60,733 nucleotides of DNA from Anaerolineales bacterium (GTDB lineage: Bacteria > Chloroflexota > Anaerolineae > Anaerolineales > Villigracilaceae), in assembly GCA_020060235.1 (NCBI GenBank), contig JAGVAO010000191.1:1-60733 (forward strand), written 5' to 3'. Shown one piece after another: positions 50,418 to 59,389 of the stretch. A program made the translations under genes and the position numbers. The notes under the pieces were generated by a model. It was not told the origin of the DNA and did no database searches. It saw only the letters and a program-made list of their open reading frames with translations. Positions within the stretch are counted from its first letter, which is position 1. Every line of letters starts with the position of its first letter.

Positions 50418-51590
50418 TTATTCTTCTATGGTTTGCTTAACTCGTCCGATAATCTTGTTTGCCAGGCTGGTGTACTGCTGGTTGGTCAGGCTTTCAGTCT
50501 GCGCCAGGAAGGCTGTGGTTTGCAGGCGGACTGCTTGAAGCAAAAGTTCAGGGGCGGGTGTAAACGTAACTTCGATGGGGTACTGGATTTTTTCCTGGAC
50601 CTGAGGGGCAGATAGCTGCGCCTCGGAGCGGAGACGGTAATTGACCGCCAGGCGTACCTTGCTTTTGTCGGCTCCGAGTGCATCCAGGTCATTAATCAGG
50701 CTGCGGGTGTGAGTCAGCGGGTTTGTGAAAGGTTCGGTTACGACAAGGATTTCGTCGAAGGAAGGAATCAGTTTTTGGTTCAGGGAGGTCAGCCCGCAGC
50801 CCAAATCCACTATCACGTATTGCGCCATGAAAGTCATTTTGCTCAGTATGGCGAGGAAGTGCTGGGCGTTGTCTTGCAACGAGGCTTCGCGGGGCTGCGA
50901 AGAGGCGCACAGGATTCTTAACCCCGATTTGTGCTTGCTGATTTTTTCCTTGATAACATCGCGGGTAATTTCCTTGGCCGGAATGTTTAGCAGTTCGCTC
51001 AAGCCTTTGGGCCTGGGCAGGCTTAAGTCATCGGCCAGTGTGCCCTGGCCAGGACGAAACTCAGCCATGATGACAACCGTTTTACTGATTTGCTCGATGG
51101 CCGATGCCAGGTTGAGCGCAATGGTGGTCGCGCCCAGGCCGCCGCGTGCGCCCAAAACGCCGATGGTGTGGGCGGGCTTGTCGCTGGCCGGGCCGGTTGG
51201 CGGGTTGACCTTTGATTTGGATGCGCGTGCCAGCAAGGCCCGCACATGGGCTTGCAACTCGGCGGGATGGGTTGGCTTGGTCAGGTAATCATCTGCGCCC
51301 GCCTCGAAGCCGGTCACTTTGTCGTCCAACTGGCTCTTGGCGGTAAACATCAAGATGGGAATGTTTACCGTCCGTGGGTTGGCGCGCAAATTACGGGCAA
51401 CTTCGTACCCGTCCATTTGCGGCATCATCACGTCCAGTAAAATCAGGTTTGGGATTTCTGCAAAGGCAAGGTCAAGACCTTGCTGTCCGTTGGATGCCGC
51501 AATAATCTGGTAGCCCTGCTTTTGCAACATCATTCCCACCAGGCGCAGGGTGTCGAGGTCGTCGTCAATGATTAGGATTTTTTCGGGCAT
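50418..51590 (-). CDS. response-regulator receiver fused to CpaE/MinD-like ATPase
   Basis: 390 aa from ATG 51590. The receiver domain at 1-120 has the acidic pair IIDDDLD, the phospho-acceptor Asp in LILLDVMMPQMDG, and the Lys in DDYLTKPTHP. The second half is a ParA/MinD-family P-loop domain with a degenerate Walker A, GARGGLGATTIALNLA, lacking the usual lysines, as in CpaE proteins. CpaE homologues place pilus assembly or polar complexes. No tad pilus genes are adjacent. First gene of the sirtuin/kinase operon. Confidence 0.9.
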   Translation of the reverse strand: MPEKILIIDDDLDTLRLVGMMLQKQGYQIIAASNGQQGLDLAFAEIPNLILLDVMMPQMDGYEVARNLRANPRTVNIPILMFTAKSQLDDKVTGFEAGADDYLTKPTHPAELQAHVRALLARASKSKVNPPTGPASDKPAHTIGVLGARGGLGATTIALNLASAIEQISKTVVIMAEFRPGQGTLADDLSLPRPKGLSELLNIPAKEITRDVIKEKISKHKSGLRILCASSQPREASLQDNAQHFLAILSKMTFMAQYVIVDLGCGLTSLNQKLIPSFDEILVVTEPFTNPLTHTRSLINDLDALGADKSKVRLAVNYRLRSEAQLSAPQVQEKIQYPIEVTFTPAPELLLQAVRLQTTAFLAQTESLTNQQYTSLANKIIGRVKQTIEE

Positions 51591-51747
51591 GGAATTTTTT
51601 CCCTGATGAATAGAGCGTATGAACACAGTTTAGCATTAAGCCTGAATACAATCAAGTCGGGCGGCAAATATTTTCGAGAGTTCCTGACAGTCCGTCAGGT
51701 TACAATAGGGACATTGGTATCATCAATCGTATTTTTCGGAGACCTTC

Positions 51748-52899
51748 ATGCGCGAAATTTCAGTCATAGGCATTGGACAAACCAAAGTAGACGAACACTG
51801 GGATAAGGCCATCAAAGACCTGGCTTTCGAGGCCGTTACAGCTGCCTTGCAGGATGCCGGGCGTGAAACAGCCGAGGCCCTGTTCGTCGGCAACATGCTC
51901 TCCCCAATGGTTAGCGGACAAAACCATCTCGCAACCCTGGTGGCCGATTGGCTCGGGATTCGCGGGGCTGAGGCCGTAAAAATCGAAGCGGCTTGCGGTT
52001 CGGGCGCGGCGGCTTTTCGGGCCGGGCTGATGGCGGTTGCCTCCGGCGAGGTCGATTCGGCTCTTGTGGTCGGGTTGGAGAAGATGACCGACAAGGCCGG
52101 CCATGATGTGACCGCCGCCCTGGCGACCGCTGCTGACGCTGATTACGAGGTCGAACAGGGCGTCTCTTTTGTCGGGTTGAACGCCCTGGTTATGCGGCGC
52201 TACATGTACGAATACGGCTGGAAACACGCCGATTTTGCCCCCTTCAGCATCAACGCCCATGCCAACGCGGTTCACAACCCGTTTGCGCGCCTGCGCGAAC
52301 CGATTACCCTGGAGCAGTTCGAGAAATCAAGCATGATTGCTACTCCCGTCAATTTGCTGGATGCTTCGCCAATTGGCGATGGCGCTGCGGCGGCTTTAAT
52401 CGTCCCGGCGGGCCGGGCGCGGACGGATGGGAAAAGCGTCCGGGTGGCGGGCAGCGGCGCGGCCACCGACAGCATTGCCATTCACGACCGGCGCGAACCG
52501 CTCTTCCTTTCGGCGGCTTATCAGTCGGCGCGCCAGGCCTATGCCCAGGCGGGAGTTTCGGTAGCAGATATTGACGTTTTTGAACTGCACGACGCTTTTT
52601 CGATTATGTCAGCCCTCTCGCTGGAAGCCTGCGGTTTTGCGGAGCGCGGTCAGGGGCCACGCCTCGGCCTCGATAACGAGATACAGGTGACGGGTCGCGT
52701 GCCGATTTGCACCAGGGGTGGGTTGAAGGCCCGGGGACATCCCGTCGGCGCTACCGGCATGTACCAGATTGTGGAGGTTGTCCAGCAGTTGCGGGGCGAG
52801 TGCGGCCCAACCCAGGTGGACGGCGCGAAAATTGGCATGGCGCAAAACATTGGCGGCAGCGGCGCGACGATTATCACCCACATCCTGAAGCGCGAATAA
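51748..52899 (+). CDS. thiolase family protein (SCP-x / acetyl-CoA acetyltransferase-like)
   Basis: 383 aa. It belongs to the lipid-transfer/archaeal thiolase branch: the nucleophile Cys is in KIEAACGSGAAAFRAGL, the second site in HDAFSIMSALSLEACG, and the C-terminal TRGGLKARGHPVGATGMYQ and AQNIGGSGATIITHIL. GGAG is ten bases upstream of the ATG. This branch often pairs with a DUF35 acyl-CoA-binding protein, which is not seen here. Substrate unknown. Single gene with a strong terminator. Confidence 0.88.
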   Translation: MREISVIGIGQTKVDEHWDKAIKDLAFEAVTAALQDAGRETAEALFVGNMLSPMVSGQNHLATLVADWLGIRGAEAVKIEAACGSGAAAFRAGLMAVASGEVDSALVVGLEKMTDKAGHDVTAALATAADADYEVEQGVSFVGLNALVMRRYMYEYGWKHADFAPFSINAHANAVHNPFARLREPITLEQFEKSSMIATPVNLLDASPIGDGAAAALIVPAGRARTDGKSVRVAGSGAATDSIAIHDRREPLFLSAAYQSARQAYAQAGVSVADIDVFELHDAFSIMSALSLEACGFAERGQGPRLGLDNEIQVTGRVPICTRGGLKARGHPVGATGMYQIVEVVQQLRGECGPTQVDGAKIGMAQNIGGSGATIITHILKRE

Positions 52900-52902
52900 A
52901 AC

Positions 52903-52931
52903 AAAACGGGCTGCCGAAACAGCCCGTTTTT
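52903..52931. terminator. bidirectional intrinsic terminator
   Basis: A perfect 11 bp stem AAAACGGGCTG/CAGCCCGTTTT with loop CCGAAA and a trailing T. Shared by the convergent thiolase and HNH genes. Confidence 0.93.
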
Positions 52932-52932
52932 G

Positions 52933-53436
52933 CTACCATCCTTCGATAAAAGTTGCCCATTCCTGGTTGTCATTGATGTGCCGCCCGAAGATATACATGG
53001 CGCTGGAGGGCGGTTCCCTGGGGATGCGCATCAGGTTCATGTGGACTTCTTCGAGGCGGCGGCCGCCTTTGCGGTGGTTGCAGGCCGAGCAGGCGGCAAC
53101 GACATTTGTCCAGGCATGCGGCCCGTCCATGTGGCGCGGGATGACGTGGTCGATGGTCAGGATGGAACTTTGTTTGCCGCAGTACTGGCAGGTATAATTA
53201 TCACGCCGGAAGACTTCTTTTCGTGTCAGTTTGACGCGCGTCCTGGGGTGGTGAATCATGTTTTCGAGCCGGATAACCGACGGGCGCGGAAAAGCCCGCG
53301 AAACAGTTTGAATCGTTCCGCGTCCGTTTGCAACCAGGCCCGCCTTGCCATTCAGGATTAGACCGATGGCGCGGCGCGTGTTGCAAATGTGAATTGGCTC
53401 GAAATTGGCATTCAGCACCAGGACAGGTTCGTCCAT
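52933..53436 (-). CDS. HNH endonuclease
   Basis: 167 aa from ATG 53436 (MDEPVLVLNANFEPIHI), with GGAGG upstream; the frame is open further up but there it overlaps the divergent epimerase gene. The HNH core is CQYCGKQSSILTIDHVIPRH followed by NVVAACSACNHRKGGR, with the zinc CxxC pairs and catalytic His intact. This family is common and chromosomal in Chloroflexi, cyanobacteria and actinobacteria; its cellular role is unclear (repair or processing are guesses). Confidence 0.9.
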   Translation of the reverse strand: MDEPVLVLNANFEPIHICNTRRAIGLILNGKAGLVANGRGTIQTVSRAFPRPSVIRLENMIHHPRTRVKLTRKEVFRRDNYTCQYCGKQSSILTIDHVIPRHMDGPHAWTNVVAACSACNHRKGGRRLEEVHMNLMRIPREPPSSAMYIFGRHINDNQEWATFIEGW

Positions 53437-53524
53437 GACGGCCTCCAGACTGGCGGAATTATAATCCCCTTTGGAATTTGTTTTGATGTAAGGGATAAAC
53501 TTTTTTGAGTTGGGAGTTTTGCCG

Positions 53525-54430
53525 ATGAAGGTCATGATTGCAGGCGGGAGCGGCCTGATAGGAACTGCCCTGGCGCGTTCACTGGTGCGGGATGGGCACG
53601 AGGTGTGGCTGCTTTCGCGCAGCCCGCACAAGACTCGCCTGTTGCCCGGTGTTCAGGCTTTGGAATGGGACGGCCGCACGGTTTTCCACCAGTGGCTGGG
53701 AACCTTTAGCCAGATGGATGTGGTGGTCAATCTGGCTGGCGCGACCATTGGGCAGTGGCCCTGGTCAGAAGCGAGAAAGAAGGAAATTCTCGACAGCCGC
53801 GTCAGGTCGGGACAGGTGATGGCTGAGGCTTTTGAGAAGGCGTCTCCGCGCCCGCCGGTCTTTTTGCAGGCTTCGGGGATTGGCTATTACGGCCCCCGCG
53901 GCACTGAGGCTGTCACCGAAGATTCCTCGATTGGGAATGATTTTTTCTCGACGGTTGCCATTAATTGGGAAAGCGCCACGCGGATTATCGATACAATGGG
54001 TGTGCGGCGCGTTATCATGCGCAACGGGCTTGTGCTGGCCCGCGAGGGCGGCGTCTTGCCCATGATGGCCCTGCCGGTGGCACTGTTTGCGGGCGGCCCG
54101 TTTGGCTCTGGGCGGCAGGGGATTTCGTGGATTCATGTCCACGACCATGTGCGCGCGATGCGTTTCCTGATTGAGAATGACAAGGCGCGCGGTGTCTTCA
54201 ACCTGTCTGCGCCCAACCCGGTTTCAAATGCGGATTTTATGCGCGCCCTGGCGCGGGCCATGCGCCGTCCGTACTGGTTTCCGACCCCGGCCTTTGCCCT
54301 GCGTTTGCTGTTGGGCGAAATGAGCGATTTGCTGCTGACCGGTCAATACGTCATTCCGCAGCGCTTGGTTAACCTCGGTTTTGCTTTTGACTTCGAAAGC
54401 ATTTATGACACCCTGACGGACTTGTATTAA
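53525..54430 (+). CDS. TIGR01777-family NAD-dependent epimerase (YfcH/SulA-like)
   Basis: 301 aa from ATG 53525. Extended SDR fold: MIAGGSGLIGTALARSLVRDG, VVNLAGATIGQWPW, ASGIGYYGPRG, then the C-terminal DUF1731 block at about 250-295 (ALRLLLGEMSDLLLTGQYV, PQRLVNLGFAF). Function of the family is not settled; members have been linked to cell division inhibition by overexpression only. Divergent from the HNH gene. Confidence 0.9.
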   Translation: MKVMIAGGSGLIGTALARSLVRDGHEVWLLSRSPHKTRLLPGVQALEWDGRTVFHQWLGTFSQMDVVVNLAGATIGQWPWSEARKKEILDSRVRSGQVMAEAFEKASPRPPVFLQASGIGYYGPRGTEAVTEDSSIGNDFFSTVAINWESATRIIDTMGVRRVIMRNGLVLAREGGVLPMMALPVALFAGGPFGSGRQGISWIHVHDHVRAMRFLIENDKARGVFNLSAPNPVSNADFMRALARAMRRPYWFPTPAFALRLLLGEMSDLLLTGQYVIPQRLVNLGFAFDFESIYDTLTDLY

Positions 54431-54483
54431 TTCCCGTAGCAATATATACTGAATGGGTATTTTTTGTCGCATTGGAGAACACG

Positions 54484-55842
54484 ATGCAAGTCGGAAACGT
54501 TCAAAAACTCATTTCCATTTTTGAACAGTCTTTCAAACGGCTGGATGTGCAGGTTTCGCTCGAAAGGCTTGAGACCCTGGCGGTGACGATTCACCGGGGT
54601 ATGACGGCCCAGGCGCGCCATTTTCACACCCTGGAGCATGTTTTTGCTTTTGTAGATACCGACGATGCAATTAGCACCCTTGCATCGCTCTATCACGACA
54701 TTGTTTATTACCAGGTGGATATGGGCTTTGCCCCGCACATTTGGGAATTAATCTCGCCTTACATCTCCCAGGTGGACGGCGATTTTTGCGTCAGCGACAT
54801 CCCGACCTGGGATGGCCTGGCCCACCTGACCCTGGATGTTTTTGCCTTGCAATCCGGGCAGCGCTTGACCTCGATGGCTGTCTTGAACGAATTCTTGAGC
54901 GCCCTGGTGATGAATCGCCAACTGGGCGACCTGCTTGAGCCAAAAGACCTCTTGCGCATGAATCTGTGCATCGAAGCGACCATTCCATTTCGCGGACGCA
55001 ACTCGGACGGGGAATGTTACTTCCAGGTGATGGAGCGCCGCCTGCCCGAAATTGCCCGGCGGCATAACATCGGGATGAGCGAGAAGGACGTTGTCGAAAC
55101 CTTGCAAGTTGCGGTGACTTTTGGCAATAAAGATATCGAAAACTTTGCCGAAACCGACCCGGGAAGATTTTTGGACAACACATGGAAGTTGCTCCCTGAA
55201 AGTAACGCTGCCTTGCGCCTGCCGGATGTATATTCGATAGGAACTTATCGCCAGGCGCTGCAAAAAATGGCGCTTTTCTTTGCGAACCTCGACCCGGAAT
55301 CGGTTTTTAATCAATATCGTGGTGTTCCCAGCGATGAAATCTTCAGCCAGATGCTGCGATATGCCCGTATCAACATCTCTGTGGCGCGTGAGTACCTGAA
55401 GTTGAAAATCCTGTCCATGACCGTGCTCGAGGCCCTTGCCATTGCCACCGGCGGCGATGCACCGGTCTCGCTGTTTATGGGCGATGTGCCCAGGGAGGGT
55501 ATCAGCATCAAACGGCTTGAGTATTTCCTGCCGGAAGTGGAAAATGCCCCCTGGGTTGACCAAAGTTCGGTGATTTATAAATTGCTTGAATCTGGCCGCT
55601 CGAATGAGACCAGTTTCGATATGAAGAACTCGCCGCTTTCGCTGTTTATTTACAAAAGCCTCTCGCCCGAGAAAATTGCCCACTATATGGAACGTTCCCA
55701 ATTGATGTTTTCCGGGGAAATTTCGGCAGATGAATTTTTGATGGAGATGGACCCGGCGGTTGTGCGCGCCATCGCCAATGCCAGCGCCATGATGGTCTTT
55801 ACCCGCCGCCAGGGATTGTTGAAATACGCCAACTTGCCATAA
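54484..55842 (+). CDS. HD-like metal-dependent phosphohydrolase family protein
   Basis: 452 aa from ATG 54484, with GGAG six bases upstream. Residues about 40-210 resemble the predicted HD-superfamily phosphohydrolases: QARHFHTLEHVFAFVD, then LASLYHDIVYYQ with the HD pair, and CIEATIPFRG. The remaining 240 residues are mainly helical and not recognised. It could hydrolyse a nucleotide or phospho-ester. It follows the epimerase gene by 53 bases but has no clear functional link. Confidence 0.7.
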   Translation: MQVGNVQKLISIFEQSFKRLDVQVSLERLETLAVTIHRGMTAQARHFHTLEHVFAFVDTDDAISTLASLYHDIVYYQVDMGFAPHIWELISPYISQVDGDFCVSDIPTWDGLAHLTLDVFALQSGQRLTSMAVLNEFLSALVMNRQLGDLLEPKDLLRMNLCIEATIPFRGRNSDGECYFQVMERRLPEIARRHNIGMSEKDVVETLQVAVTFGNKDIENFAETDPGRFLDNTWKLLPESNAALRLPDVYSIGTYRQALQKMALFFANLDPESVFNQYRGVPSDEIFSQMLRYARINISVAREYLKLKILSMTVLEALAIATGGDAPVSLFMGDVPREGISIKRLEYFLPEVENAPWVDQSSVIYKLLESGRSNETSFDMKNSPLSLFIYKSLSPEKIAHYMERSQLMFSGEISADEFLMEMDPAVVRAIANASAMMVFTRRQGLLKYANLP

Positions 55843-55898
55843 ATCGCATCGGTGTAGTGTGGGGGTAAAAATTGTCAATTTGCCCCTGTTTGCTTTGG

Positions 55899-55904
55899 TA
55901 TAAT
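55899..55904 (+). promoter_or_regulatory. -10 element six bases before a start codon
   Basis: TATAAT ends six bases before ATG 55911, with TTGTCA at 55872-55877 (spacing of 21, long). As at mutL, there is no Shine-Dalgarno sequence, implying a leaderless transcript. Confidence 0.5.
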
Positions 55905-55910
55905 GGGGCC

Positions 55911-56417
55911 ATGTCTGCTCAGGAACAAGTTTTCCGGCCCGAACTCCTGCCGCGCCAGGGTGAACGCAACGCTTGGCTGTTTGCCGCCCTTTCAGCCCTT
56001 GCGCTGGGAATTTTGCATTTTCAGGGCGTCGTGCCGCTTTTCTCGTGGATTTTTGTCGCCTTCCTGCTTTTTTCGGCCCTGAGCATTTCCCTCGGCAATT
56101 GGATGGACCGCCGCACCGTCCTGCGCCTCGCGGCGGATGGCGTTTCTTTTGAAAATGGCCTGCGCCGGGTTCAACTTTCCTGGTCAGAAATCGCGGAAAT
56201 CCGCATTGTCCCCGCTCGTTGGGGCGAACAAATCCAGGTGATTGGCCAACAGGCGCATTTCAGTTTCAACACCCTGGGCGAGTTGCAATTCAAAGGCGAG
56301 AATCGCACGAAGGTCGGCTTTGTCAAGGGGCAGGAAATCTTAAAAGAAATCCTGCGCGCCAGCGGCCTGACCAAAATACAGCATAATGAACAATACGCTT
56401 ATTATTCGCGCGCCTAA
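55911..56417 (+). CDS. membrane protein with PH-like cytoplasmic domain
   Basis: 168 aa from ATG 55911. Two hydrophobic stretches at about 22-42 (AWLFAALSALALGILHF) and 47-65 (FSWIFVAFLLFSALSISL) are followed by a beta-rich domain: GVSFENGLRRVQLSWSEIAE, IRIVPARWGEQIQVIG, HFSFNTLGELQFKG. This is like bacterial PH (bPH) domains. Function unknown. The C-terminus is tyrosine-rich (QYAYYSRA) directly before a terminator and tyrS. Confidence 0.68.
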   Translation: MSAQEQVFRPELLPRQGERNAWLFAALSALALGILHFQGVVPLFSWIFVAFLLFSALSISLGNWMDRRTVLRLAADGVSFENGLRRVQLSWSEIAEIRIVPARWGEQIQVIGQQAHFSFNTLGELQFKGENRTKVGFVKGQEILKEILRASGLTKIQHNEQYAYYSRA

Positions 56418-56439
56418 AGCCACACGCTGTGAGGACAGG

Positions 56440-56472
56440 ACGCGCCTGCCGGAACACAGCAGGCGCGTTTTT
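56440..56472 (+). terminator. intrinsic terminator upstream of tyrS
   Basis: ACGCGCCTGC pairs with GCAGGCGCGT (10 bp, 9-base loop), followed by TTTT. It ends the PH-like gene 28 bases before the tyrS ATG. No T-box features were found. Confidence 0.88.
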
Positions 56473-56499
56473 GATTAAAAAAATACCAGAGAGGCACCC

Positions 56500-57711
56500 A
56501 TGAACATCAACGAACAAGTCGAAATCCTTATGCAGGGAACTGAATACGGCGATGAAAATCTCACTCGCCAGATGGAAAACGAGCTGCGCGAACGCCTGAT
56601 CGAGGCCGAAAAACAGGGCCGCCCGCTCAAAGTCTACTGCGGCTTTGACCCGCGCACTGCCGACCTGCACATCGGCCACACCGTCACCATGCGTAAACTG
56701 CGCCAGTTTCAGGAACTCGGTCACGAAGTTACTTTCGTCATCGGTACCTATACTTCCTTAATCGGCGACCCCTCCGACAAGGACAAACTGCGTCCGCTGT
56801 TGACCCACGACGAGGTTATGGAAAACGCCCGCTCCTACGCCGAACAAGCCTTCCGCATCCTCGACCGAGAGAAAACCATCATCCGCTACAACCACGAATG
56901 GCTCTCCGGCCTGACCTTTGCCCAACTCATCCAACTTGGCTCCAACTTCACCATCCAGCAATTCCTGACCCGTGAAGCCTTCCGCAAACGCTTCGATGAA
57001 GGCGACGGTATCTACCTGCACGAATTTTTCTACGCCATCATGCAGGGCTACGATGCCCACGCCCTCGAAACCGACGTGCAAGTCGGCGGCACCGACCAAC
57101 TCTTCAACATCATCACCGCCGGGCGCAAAGTGATGAGCGCGATGGGCGCAAAACCCAATATTGGCATCATCATGGCCATCCTGCCCGGCACCGACGGCGT
57201 GGTCAAGATGAGCAAATCGCTTGGTAACCACATCCCGCTCAACTCGAACCCTGAAGACATGTACGGCAAGGTCATGTCTGTGCCGGATGCTGCCATGCCG
57301 CAGTTTGCCAAGCTGGTCACCCGCTGGCTGCCTGCTGAAGTCCATGCTTTTGAAAACGACCTAAAAAGCGGCGCACTGCACCCCCGTGACGCCAAAATGC
57401 GCCTGGCCCATGAAATCACCGCCACCTACTACAACGAAGAGGCGGCAACCGGGGCCCGAAATGCCTTCGTGCACCAGTTCCAGCAAGGCCAAGTACCCGC
57501 CGACATACCCGAATACGCCCTCCAGCCCGGCCAGACCGCGCTCGACGTGCTGATTGCCGCCGGTTTGGTCGCCAGCAAATCCGAGGGCCGGCGCATGTTC
57601 GACCAGAAAGGCGTCAAACTCGATGGTGAAGTGCTCGAAAAAGGCGATCTGGAATTACCCCACCCCGGCGTCTTGCAGGTCGGCAAGCGCCGCTTCGTGC
57701 GTGTAAAGTAA
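56500..57711 (+). CDS. tyrS: tyrosyl-tRNA synthetase
   Basis: 403 aa. Class I synthetase that charges tRNA-Tyr. The HIGH motif appears in DLHIGHTVTMRKLRQF, the KMSKS motif in GVVKMSKSLGNH, and VGGTDQLFNI in between. The C-terminal S4 RNA-binding domain covers about 345-403 (ALDVLIAAGLVASKSEGRRM, QKGVKLDGEVLEKGD). The order and length fit the TyrZ-type branch. GAGAGG precedes the ATG. A terminator just upstream separates it from the previous gene. Confidence 0.96.
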   Translation: MNINEQVEILMQGTEYGDENLTRQMENELRERLIEAEKQGRPLKVYCGFDPRTADLHIGHTVTMRKLRQFQELGHEVTFVIGTYTSLIGDPSDKDKLRPLLTHDEVMENARSYAEQAFRILDREKTIIRYNHEWLSGLTFAQLIQLGSNFTIQQFLTREAFRKRFDEGDGIYLHEFFYAIMQGYDAHALETDVQVGGTDQLFNIITAGRKVMSAMGAKPNIGIIMAILPGTDGVVKMSKSLGNHIPLNSNPEDMYGKVMSVPDAAMPQFAKLVTRWLPAEVHAFENDLKSGALHPRDAKMRLAHEITATYYNEEAATGARNAFVHQFQQGQVPADIPEYALQPGQTALDVLIAAGLVASKSEGRRMFDQKGVKLDGEVLEKGDLELPHPGVLQVGKRRFVRVK

Positions 57712-57720
57712 ACCTATTTT

Positions 57721-57783
57721 CACGCAAAGACGCAAAGAGCGCAAAGATTTAAGAAAACTTGGCGAACTTTGCGGCTTTGCGTG
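57721..57783. repeat. CGCAAAG-family palindromic repeat
   Basis: CACGCAAAGACGCAAAGAGC on the left and GCGGCTTTGCGTG on the right, centre AAGAAAACTTGGCGAAC. It lies between the convergent tyrS and aroKB genes, where the hairpin with trailing AATTTTTT may end tyrS transcription. Confidence 0.85.
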
Positions 57784-57789
57784 AATTTT

Positions 57790-59364
57790 TTAATCTCTCG
57801 AAATCGCTGCCAGCACCAGCTCCTGCCAGCCTTCGACATCTACCCCCACCTGCACCAGGCCGGGGCGCACCGGCAGCACAAACTTGATTTTCCCCGCCGC
57901 TTTTTTCTTATCGACCCCAACTGCCTGGAGAATGGCTTCGGGATTCATCCCGGCTGGGACATCCACCGGCAAACCGAGGCCAACCAGCGTTTGGCGGATC
58001 TCGTTTGCCAGCCCGGAGCGCGCCACCCGCAGCCTTTCCGCCATTTTCGCGGCAATCACCAACCCGATGGAAATCGCTTCCCCGTGCAGTAACTCAAATC
58101 CCGAAGCCAGTTCGATGGCATGACCGACCGTGTGCCCCAGGTTGAGCGCCGCGCGAAAGCCTTTTTCGTAGGGGTCGGCTTCAATCACTTCGATTTTGAC
58201 CGCCATCGAGCGCCGTACAACCTCGTCCAACCGGTTTTCGACTTTTTCCCAGCCCTGACTGCAAATCTCGAATAACTCCTTATCGGCAATCAGTCCCGAT
58301 TTGACCACCTCCGCCAGCCCGGAGCGCAGTTCGCGCTGGGGCAGGCTGGAGAGAGTCTCTGGGTCGGCCAGCACGAGGTGGGGAGGGTGGAAGGCGCCAA
58401 TCAGGTTCTTGCCCTGTGGCAGGTCGAAGCCGGTTTTGCCGCCCAGCGATGAATCGGCCATGGCCAGGAGCGTGGTCGGCACACCGACCCAGGCCACGCC
58501 GCGCAGGTAACTGGCAGCGGCATAACCTGCCAGGTCACCGGTTACCCCGCCGCCCAGGGCGACGACGGTGCTTTGACGGTCCATGCCCAGGCTGAGGAAG
58601 GATTGCCAGAACCCGGCGATTGTTTCCAGCGTTTTGTTTTGCTCCCCGGCTGGGAAGATTACCATTTCGGCGCTGTATCCGGCGTCTGACAGCGATTTCA
58701 GGACGCGCTCGCCATACAGCGGCGCGACATTCGAGTCGCTGACGACGGCCACCGGGCCGCCCAGGCCGCGCGCTTTGAGCATCGCGCCGAGCGAATCAAT
58801 CCCGCCGGGCTGCACGCGCACATCGTAGCCATTCCGCCCCATGCCGCGCACGTGGAACCAGCCCAATTCGCGTTGGATGCGTTTGACCAGCTTGGCCGGG
58901 GATGCGGAAGATGTGTCGATTTGCAGGGGGAAGGATGCGTAGTGTTCGCGGCGTGTAGTCAGTAAGTTTTGGAGTTTTTGGGCAGGGTTATCAGAAACGA
59001 GCGGCCGTTTTTCGTCTGACTCTGTCAGCCGCTTCAGCAAAACTTCAAAGGGAGCGGTCAGCAGGACAACCCGTCCGTAAGATTCGGCTAGGGTGCGCGA
59101 TTCAGGCTTGAGCAGCGCGCCGCCGCCGAGGGCGATGACGGCATCTCCTTTAACGGATTCCAGGATAAGGGTCGAAAGCGTCTCGTGCTCCAAAAGCCGA
59201 AAGGCCGATTCGCCTTTGGAGGCGAAGATGTCAGGGATGCTGAGTCCGCTGCGATTTTCTATTTCAGAATCGAGGTCGTAGAGGGGCAGGTTGAGGGCGC
59301 GGGCCAGTTTTTTGGCAAGGGTGCTTTTGCCCGCGCCGGAGGGGCCATACAGGAAGATGTGCAT
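57790..59364 (-). CDS. shikimate kinase / 3-dehydroquinate synthase fusion
   Basis: 524 aa from ATG 59364; a TTG five codons upstream is an alternative start. The N-terminal shikimate kinase (about 1-165) has P-loop YGPSGAGKSTLAKKLA, YDLDSEIENRSGLSI and IALGGGALLKPE. The C-terminal dehydroquinate synthase (about 180-520) has ALGGGVTGDLAGYAAASYLRG-type motif, PTTLLAMADSSLGGKTG, and metal ligands in NLGHTVGHAIE and LHGEAISIG. It catalyses the second and fifth steps of the shikimate pathway. aroC lies upstream on the same strand. Confidence 0.95.
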   Translation of the reverse strand: MHIFLYGPSGAGKSTLAKKLARALNLPLYDLDSEIENRSGLSIPDIFASKGESAFRLLEHETLSTLILESVKGDAVIALGGGALLKPESRTLAESYGRVVLLTAPFEVLLKRLTESDEKRPLVSDNPAQKLQNLLTTRREHYASFPLQIDTSSASPAKLVKRIQRELGWFHVRGMGRNGYDVRVQPGGIDSLGAMLKARGLGGPVAVVSDSNVAPLYGERVLKSLSDAGYSAEMVIFPAGEQNKTLETIAGFWQSFLSLGMDRQSTVVALGGGVTGDLAGYAAASYLRGVAWVGVPTTLLAMADSSLGGKTGFDLPQGKNLIGAFHPPHLVLADPETLSSLPQRELRSGLAEVVKSGLIADKELFEICSQGWEKVENRLDEVVRRSMAVKIEVIEADPYEKGFRAALNLGHTVGHAIELASGFELLHGEAISIGLVIAAKMAERLRVARSGLANEIRQTLVGLGLPVDVPAGMNPEAILQAVGVDKKKAAGKIKFVLPVRPGLVQVGVDVEGWQELVLAAISRD

Positions 59365-59389
59365 GAATTTCTCGCTCAATTCGTTTTTT

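Noticed and set aside
52933-53631. Longer form of the HNH protein starting at 53631
   Set aside because: The extra 65 residues overlap the divergent epimerase gene and lack motif content; ATG 53436 has GGAGG upstream and starts the conserved domain.
56390-56500. Tyr-rich end of the PH-like gene (QYAYYSRA) followed by a terminator before tyrS, suggesting tyrosine attenuation
   Set aside because: The segment after the Tyr codons (CGCGCCT) duplicates the terminator 5' arm, so a stalled ribosome would favour termination, the opposite of what tyrS induction needs. No T-box elements were found. Probably a plain terminator.
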